Of a stretch of DNA of 64,000 nucleotides, positions 60,601 to 64,000 are shown piece by piece. The notes below the pieces were generated by a model. It was given only the letters and a program-made list of their open reading frames with translations, searched no databases and had not been told where the DNA came from. Location of the stretch: positions 151,005,428 through 151,069,427 of the forward strand of contig NC_135784.1 of the NCBI RefSeq assembly GCF_051106095.1, given 5' to 3'. Each line of letters begins with the position of its first letter. The first letter of the stretch is position 1. Source of the DNA: Pogona vitticeps (taxonomy: Eukaryota; Chordata; Lepidosauria; Squamata; Agamidae). Position numbers and translations under genes: made by a program.

Positions 60601-63412
60601 ACATTTAGTTTGTCTTAACTGTGTTTAGTAGAAACAAGCCAATGTCACACCGTGGTTTAAGATTAACCACAGTTTAGGATTTGGACATGGCGATAAGCAG
60701 CAGTTAATCTAAAATGCAGGCATAAGCTTCCTCCGTAGGGTTGCGCTGGACCAAGCGTGTGTATGTGGCTTATGGATTTACTAAGCCTGGTTACACTTTA
60801 TTTAAATTCTAGTTTTTCATTAGGTCTGAGCCAGATGGGGAACGTGGTTTTGTGTTGCTGAGTGCATATATGCTTGGGAAGCTTACTGTGTGGACAGCCT
60901 GTGCCTAAGGGTACAGAAGTGTGTGAAGACGGGGCATGTGAAGAAATAGCTCTTTGCAATCCGAGTTGCCTTGATCCAGAGATTAGATGCTGGGGAATGT
61001 GGTGGTGGTGGTGGTGGTTTGTGTGTATGCCAAGCGCTTTCTGTGCTCTGGGTCATTCTCTGACGGTCTCACTGGTTCTTTCTGTCCCCAGCTCTATGGT
61101 GGGATGAGAGGCATGAAAGGGCTAATCTACGAGACCTCCGTCTTGGATCCTGATGAGGTAAGCAGCCCTAAGCGGTGCAGCCATGCCAGGCTGGTTGTGA
61201 AGCTTGCCCCTGAGAATCTGAAATCTGACTGTTTGGTTTTGCTTGTCTGTTCTGGCCCCGGCTTTAGGGCATACGCTTCCGTGGCTACAGCATCCCCGAG
61301 TGTCAGAAGCTGCTGCCCAAGGCCCCTGGAGGTGAAGAGCCCCTGCCTGAGGGGCTGTTCTGGTTGCTGGTGACAGGAGAGATCCCCACACAAGAACAGG
61401 TAAGGAGAGGGACCAAGGCTGTCCATGGCTTTCACCCAGGATCGGATCCCGGAAGGTGATTGGGAGGCTGCCCTTTGGTGGTCTCGCAAACCCACCGTGT
61501 CGTGTGTCTTAAGAACGAGGTGTGTGTGTGCGCTGACATGGCACGGGCTGGAGGGGAGAGCAAAGGGCAGGAAAGTCTGGCGCACACTTGGCGAGTGGCC
61601 GTGCTTTGCCTTATCCTTCCTTTCTCCAGGTGAACTGGGTGTCCCGAGAGTGGGCCAAGAGAGCAGCCCTCCCTTCCCATGTGGTGACCATGCTGGACAA
61701 CTTCCCCACCAACCTTCACCCCATGTCACAACTCAGTGCCGCTGTCACCGCCCTTAACAGTGAGAGTACTTTTGCCCGAGCCTACTCTGAAGGAATCAGC
61801 CGGACCAAGTACTGGGAGGTAAGCGTGTGAAGCGGAAGGCTTCGTGGGCGGCCCATCGGTCCCCTTTCCTTTCTTTAGGTGAGCTGCGAGGGATGAGAGC
61901 GTTGGACCTCTTAGGCCACGAGTCCCATCATTCTCCATGCTGAGAATTCTACCTGCCATGCCTCCCAGACAATTTCTTTTAAGTGTGGCTCAACTGGGAG
62001 GAAAGCCTCAACTTGGGAGTCTTTGAAGCTTAGCTAGGCCTCGCTTAGGCTTCCTGTTTCTGCCCCAGTGCTAGCTGGGAAATTCCTTTCTGAATAGGAA
62101 GGTGGGCAGAGCTAGGAGACACTAGCGAGGCCCCTGTGCCAGGGCTGCTGAACTCGCTCCCTTCCAGACCTGACCCGCTAATGCTAGAGTCTGGTAAAAT
62201 GGTCAGAAGGGGAGAGCCATGGGCCTGCCTTCCCTCAGAAAGGGGGCAGTTGTTGTGTGAAGAAAGGCCTTGCCTGCCAAGCTTGCCTAGTCCTGACCGA
62301 ACGCTGCCAGCCCAGCAAATTTGGTTTCATGATGACCTTCTGCCTCTTAACACATGATAAAGAAGGGAAGAGGTCAGCTCGGTGACCTTGGGTCTCGGCA
62401 TGAGGGGGACTCCAGCTCTGTGGCTGCCCTGGTAACACGAGACTCCGAGCACAATGGCACAAACCTCTGGCTGACCCGACTGTGTGTGTGTGCACAACCC
62501 CAGCGCTCCTAGGAAGGGAAGACTTGGCCAGGCCTTGGTCTCTCATGACCTGTAGCTCTCTGGGCTTGGGGGCAAAGAGGGAGGGGGGGCTTGTATTTCT
62601 GTTGCTGCTGCCCATTAACCATCACCTCTTACTCAGTCCCTGCCCAGTGGCCATACGGAAGCTGGGGATGTCTTTGTGGAGGATTTTCAGTGGCAGATAT
62701 AGGAACTCTGTTGGAGATGTTGGTGTCTGTGTGTACTCTTTCATTACCTACTGAGCTGGAATGGGAAGTGCTCATTGTATCCCGAGGATGGGAGTCCCCA
62801 TTGCTAGAAGCAGCTGGCCAAGGGCTTTGTGGGTGTGAGCATCCACTCACTGCCTGGTGCTCTCTCGTCTCCTGTGGTGGTGGTTTCATGTTGGGGTGAA
62901 TCACACCGATTACTCAGCCAGTCTTATTCTGGCTGCAACCTGTGATTTTTCTTGTAGAATTCAGAATATTTTTGACAAAGGCCCATGACCTGGTTAATTA
63001 CAATTTAGCCAGTATCTTTCACTTAGTTGTTGTTCCTTTCTGCCTTGTCTGCTGTTCCACTCGGCTCTGGGAATGTCACCTAAAGTGGTCTTTCGTTCCT
63101 TGCTTGAAAAGGCGGCCTTGTGTCCAGATCTGCAGGGGGCGAGGAAAGCTAGAGCAGTGGTTCTTAACCTTTGTTACTCGGATATTTTTGAACTGCAACT
63201 CCCAGAAACCCCAGTCAGGACAGCTGGTGGTGAAGGCTTCTGGGAGTTGCAGTCCAAAACTCCTGAGTAACCCAAGGTTAAGAACCAGTGAGCTAGAGCA
63301 TCACTGAGAAAGTTAGGACGCTTTCAATCTAATCCTTGACCATTTAAAAATGTGCAGCTTCCCTTCAGAGGGGACAGTTGTCTGCCTCTGTCTTTTGTGT
63401 GTTGTTGCTCTG

Positions 63413-63453
<41 letters not shown>

Positions 63454-64000
63454 AGGTAAAGGTCCCTCTTCATTGCACACTTTTCTTTTCAGTGAAACCC
63501 AGAGCATGATAAATCCCTTCCTTAGCCACTTCAGCCTCACTTGGAAAAAAAATATTTTTTAAAACATTTGATAATAGTAGGACAAAGATTTGCAAAGATA
63601 AACTCATAGATAATTTAAATTAGCATGGTGTAATGGTATATCACAGGGATGCCCAAACCCTGATTTCACCAGTGCATTCGATATTGCACAAATCGGAGGA
63701 CATCCGCCTCAGAGGAGTGCTGCCAGTGCACTCTGCCTCTGTACGTGCTTGCGTTTCTCCTTGCCTTTTAAGTGCTATTAAGTGTGATTCTGAGGGCACA
63801 AATAAATGGAACTGTATTGGAGTGGAAGTGTCTGTTTTCCTTTTTTCTGTTCTCTCTCTCTCTCTCTTTTTAATGTGGGGATAGGAGTTCTCGACACAGG
63901 GCTACATTCAGGATTGTTTCTTCCCTGCTGTGGATATTAAAACAATAAGTCTTTCCTGTGCTGCATGAGTTCTCGGTGTGTGCAAAATTAGTCTTTTGTG
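39589..64000 (+). CDS. CS: CS, mitochondrial citrate synthase (5' part, runs off the window)
   Basis: Citrate synthase condenses oxaloacetate and acetyl-CoA to citrate in the mitochondrial matrix. Six coding exons are present (39589-39642, 58601-58648, 58899-59006, 61092-61157, 61268-61399, 61630-61818), all phase 0 with GT/AG borders, giving 199 codons. The N-terminus [18 protein letters not shown] and the next exon ([14 protein letters not shown]) form an Arg/Ala/Ser-rich mitochondrial presequence. The mature part ([113 protein letters not shown]) is almost identical to mammalian CS. The catalytic residues (His274, His320, Asp375 in mature numbering) lie in exons beyond 64000. Intron 1 is ~19 kb and holds the nested LTR element. 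The frame is intact as far as seen. Confidence 0.97.
39643..42950. other. CS intron 1, proximal part
   Basis: The GC-rich promoter flank gives way to ordinary non-coding sequence; a (TA)n run lies near 39669-39684. ORFs of up to ~130 codons in the GC-rich start are artefacts. No exon or element recognised. Confidence 0.5.
42960..43289. mobile_element. MITE, right part, TA-flanked, with internal fold-back
   Basis: The right terminus 'CACAAGTCGAGGTTCCACTG' is followed by TA (43290-43291) and matches the CAGTGG termini of the elements at 14.3 and 30.9 kb; the left terminus is missing or unclear. Inside, a 25-base inverted repeat (42977-43001 against 43039-43063, one mismatch) encloses a related shorter repeat. 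The family is inferred from the terminus. Confidence 0.6.
43325..43500. repeat. Old dispersed repeat ('GTAGCCATGTTAGT' to 'TTAAAGGTACC')
   Basis: It begins 'ATGTAGCCATGTTAGTACAG' and includes 'TCTGAAGAAGTGGGTTGTAA' and a 'GGTCTTAAAGGTACCAC' end. Related pieces are at 15805 and 24895-24970. It belongs to an old amniote repeat that I cannot classify with confidence. Confidence 0.5.
43501..48650. other. CS intron 1, middle part
   Basis: About 5 kb of non-coding sequence with short simple repeats (an (AC)n run at about 47321-47351 followed by (TC)n). No exon, RNA gene or well-defined transposon seen. Confidence 0.5.
48653..48722. repeat. (GT)n-(TA)n-(G)n microsatellite
   Basis: About 17 GT units, then a TA run, then a poly-G tract. 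Alternating purine-pyrimidine sequence of this type can adopt Z-DNA; no function is claimed. Confidence 0.95.
48995..49175 (+). mobile_element. Bov-B LINE, 5' portion of a copy split by the LTR element
   Basis: Encodes '[20 protein letters not shown]', '[21 protein letters not shown]' and 'GTRYQIAN', the reverse-transcriptase fingers of Bov-B. It breaks exactly after 'ATTGCTAAC', where the Gypsy element begins, and resumes in frame sense at 55100 ('[14 protein letters not shown]'). The LINE itself is 5'-truncated near 48995. Confidence 0.95.
49171..49175 (+). repeat. Target-site duplication CTAAC, left copy
   Basis: CTAAC directly precedes the 5' LTR (TGTGAGG) and recurs directly after the 3' LTR (TTCACA) at 55095-55099. 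This is a 5-base duplication, the length typical of Ty3/Gypsy-type integrases. Confidence 0.95.
49176..50067 (+). repeat. 5' LTR (892 bp)
   Basis: Starts TGTGAGGCTCCC and ends CCTTCACA, with TG...CA termini. It has a TATAAG-like motif near 49453 and an AATAAA at 49984-49989, so it carries its own promoter and poly(A) signals. It differs from the 3' LTR at one position. Confidence 0.96.
50071..50088 (+). other. Primer-binding site, tRNA-Lys1,2 type
   Basis: TGGCGCCCAACGTGGGGC begins three bases after the 5' LTR. It is the classic 18-base complement of the 3' end of tRNA-Lys1,2, best known from Mason-Pfizer monkey virus. Confidence 0.9.
50110..51060 (+). mobile_element. gag region of the Gmr1-like element (SCAN-like, zinc knuckle)
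   Basis: Encodes a structural protein with a capsid-like core ([20 protein letters not shown] and following). At ~50502-50742 it has a segment strongly resembling the SCAN dimerisation domain ([41 protein letters not shown]). Near 51000 there is a CX2CX4HX4C zinc knuckle ([14 protein letters not shown]). SCAN domains of zinc-finger factors are known to derive from Gmr1-like gag capsid, which fits the pol order seen here. The true start codon was not fixed. Confidence 0.85.
51100..51370 (+). mobile_element. Retropepsin-like protease region
   Basis: Contains the aspartic-protease active-site motif DTG ([12 protein letters not shown]) followed by a [12 protein letters not shown] stretch. It sits between gag and integrase. 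Confidence 0.8.
51600..52700 (+). mobile_element. Integrase region, upstream of reverse transcriptase
   Basis: The N-terminal zinc-binding region has histidines in [11 protein letters not shown] and the CKSCPEC pair. The catalytic core carries the DDE acidic residues ([25 protein letters not shown]). A C-terminal stretch with '[12 protein letters not shown]' and 'FHVNLLKAW' completes it. This placement before reverse transcriptase is the distinguishing feature. Confidence 0.9.
52880..53560 (+). mobile_element. Reverse-transcriptase region
   Basis: Gypsy-type RT blocks in order: '[20 protein letters not shown]', '[13 protein letters not shown]', '[16 protein letters not shown]', '[17 protein letters not shown]' and the YIDD catalytic motif. 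It lies downstream of integrase. Confidence 0.95.
53560..54160 (+). mobile_element. RT connection and RNase H region
   Basis: '[20 protein letters not shown]' marks the connection, then the RNase H motifs '[16 protein letters not shown]', '[14 protein letters not shown]' and '[13 protein letters not shown]'. The reading frame stays open into the 3' LTR, as the LTR itself has a long open frame. Confidence 0.9.
54191..54202 (+). other. Polypurine tract
   Basis: A G-rich purine run (GATGGGGGGGTA) lies directly before the 3' LTR and is the probable primer for plus-strand DNA. Confidence 0.7.
54203..55094 (+). repeat. 3' LTR (892 bp)
   Basis: Same length and near-identical to the 5' LTR; I found one difference by eye. 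Ends in TTCACA before the target duplication CTAAC (55095-55099). Confidence 0.96.
55095..55099 (+). repeat. Target-site duplication CTAAC, right copy
   Basis: Identical to 49171-49175, and the LINE sequence continues straight after it. Confidence 0.95.
55100..56222 (+). mobile_element. Bov-B LINE, 3' portion of the split copy
   Basis: Continues the LINE: '[20 protein letters not shown]', '[16 protein letters not shown]', '[14 protein letters not shown]', '[20 protein letters not shown]', '[17 protein letters not shown]', '[17 protein letters not shown]' and '[14 protein letters not shown]'. It ends with AGAGTCGGACACGACT (56192-56207) and a short ATTGAACAAACAAA tail. Frame breaks, including one near 55260-55340 and a stop near 55845, show it is not autonomous. 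With its 5' part it is one 5'-truncated copy of ~1.3 kb. Confidence 0.95.
56223..58600. other. CS intron 1, distal part, nothing recognised
   Basis: Non-coding sequence to the exon 2 acceptor. Overlapping ORFs of 60-119 codons on both strands show no recognisable domains. Confidence 0.5.
58601..58648 (+). CDS. CS: CS coding exon 2 (presequence, second part)
   Basis: 48 bases after GGGTTTTTCCAG. It encodes [16 protein letters not shown] and ends before GTAAGT, phase 0. The 'ARHASAS' motif is conserved in vertebrate CS around the presequence cleavage site. Confidence 0.95.
58899..59006 (+). CDS. CS: CS coding exon 3
   Basis: 108 bases after TTTGTGTTTTCAG. It encodes 36 residues starting [18 protein letters not shown] and ending QITVDM, before GTGAGT. 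Confidence 0.97.
59007..61091. other. CS intron 3
   Basis: Non-coding. At about 59578-59640, 'TTTGTATAAGATGCCCC' and the following ACCCCCCCCTC resemble a decayed copy of the CCGTATTTTTC MITE group. A (TA)n-(GA)n run lies at 60361-60412. Nothing else is recognised. Confidence 0.5.
61092..61157 (+). CDS. CS: CS coding exon 4
   Basis: 66 bases after TTTCTGTCCCCAG, encoding [20 protein letters not shown] with DE at its end, donor GTAAGC, phase 0. Confidence 0.97.
61268..61399 (+). CDS. CS: CS coding exon 5
   Basis: 132 bases after CCCCGGCTTTAG, encoding [20 protein letters not shown] and on to TGEIPTQEQ, donor GTAAGG, phase 0. Confidence 0.97.
61630..61818 (+). CDS. CS: CS coding exon 6
   Basis: 189 bases after CCTTTCTCCAG, encoding [20 protein letters not shown] through SRTKYWE, donor GTAAGC, phase 0. 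It is the last CS exon in the window. Confidence 0.97.
61819..63146. other. CS intron 6, first part
   Basis: Non-coding; I looked for the next expected exon (LIYEDSMDLIAKLP-like) and did not find it. Confidence 0.6.
63155..63290. mobile_element. hAT-like fold-back MITE with perfect 8-bp target duplication
   Basis: The 136-bp element begins CAGTGGTTCTTAACC and ends AAGGTTAAGAACCAGTG. AGCTAGAG flanks it perfectly (63147-63154, 63291-63298). Most of the element is two inverted arms ('TTTTTGAACTGCAACTCCC' against 'GGGAGTTGCAGTCCAAAA'). The TIR and 8-bp duplication place it in the hAT superfamily; the termini recall the SPIN-type hAT group. Confidence 0.92.
63299..64000. other. CS intron 6, to the window edge
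   Basis: Non-coding, with a (GT)n run at 63414-63451 and a (TC)n run near 63850-63866. No exon reached. Confidence 0.6.

Overview
This is host chromosome from a vertebrate, most likely a squamate reptile. The evidence is genes with small exons and long introns, several Bov-B (RTE) LINE copies, a Sauria-type SINE that shares its 3' end with Bov-B, L2/CR1-like LINE remnants, many TA-flanked and hAT-like MITEs, and long microsatellites. The species cannot be named from the sequence alone.

Three protein-coding genes are recognisable, all on the + strand. NABP2 (SSB homologue, SOSS complex) has coding exons between 8963 and 19056 that splice to a clean 209-residue protein. CNPY2 (an ER saposin-like Canopy protein ending in HDEL) has exons between 26640 and 33246 and gives 184 residues. 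CS (mitochondrial citrate synthase) begins at 39589 and runs off the right edge. Six coding exons, about 199 of the roughly 466 residues expected, are present; the catalytic core lies beyond the window. Each gene has an upstream GC-rich or CCAAT-rich promoter candidate. The GC-rich first 280 bases may be the promoter of a gene to the left, with RNF41 a guess from mammalian synteny. From what I recall of human 12q13, the order NABP2-CNPY2-CS with all three on one strand implies a local inversion relative to mammals.

Layout: 1-0.3 kb GC-rich promoter; 0.3-8.9 kb LINE, microsatellite and MITE-rich DNA with a cluster of four CCAAT boxes near 5.7 kb; 8.9-20.1 kb NABP2; 20.1-22.4 kb intergenic with a Bov-B fragment; 22.4-23.0 kb CpG island; 23-34 kb CNPY2; 34-39 kb intergenic; 39.2-64 kb CS, including a 19-kb first intron.

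The most striking object is in CS intron 1. A Bov-B LINE there (48995-49175 and 55100-56222) has been split by a nearly whole Ty3/Gypsy-family LTR retrotransposon (49176-55094). Its two 892-bp LTRs differ at one base, it is flanked by a CTAAC target duplication, and its PBS matches the Lys1,2 type. Its integrase lies upstream of reverse transcriptase, the order that marks the Gmr1-like group, and its Gag carries a region closely resembling the SCAN domain of vertebrate zinc-finger factors. I found no CRISPR array, rRNA, genuine tRNA gene or other novel multi-gene system.
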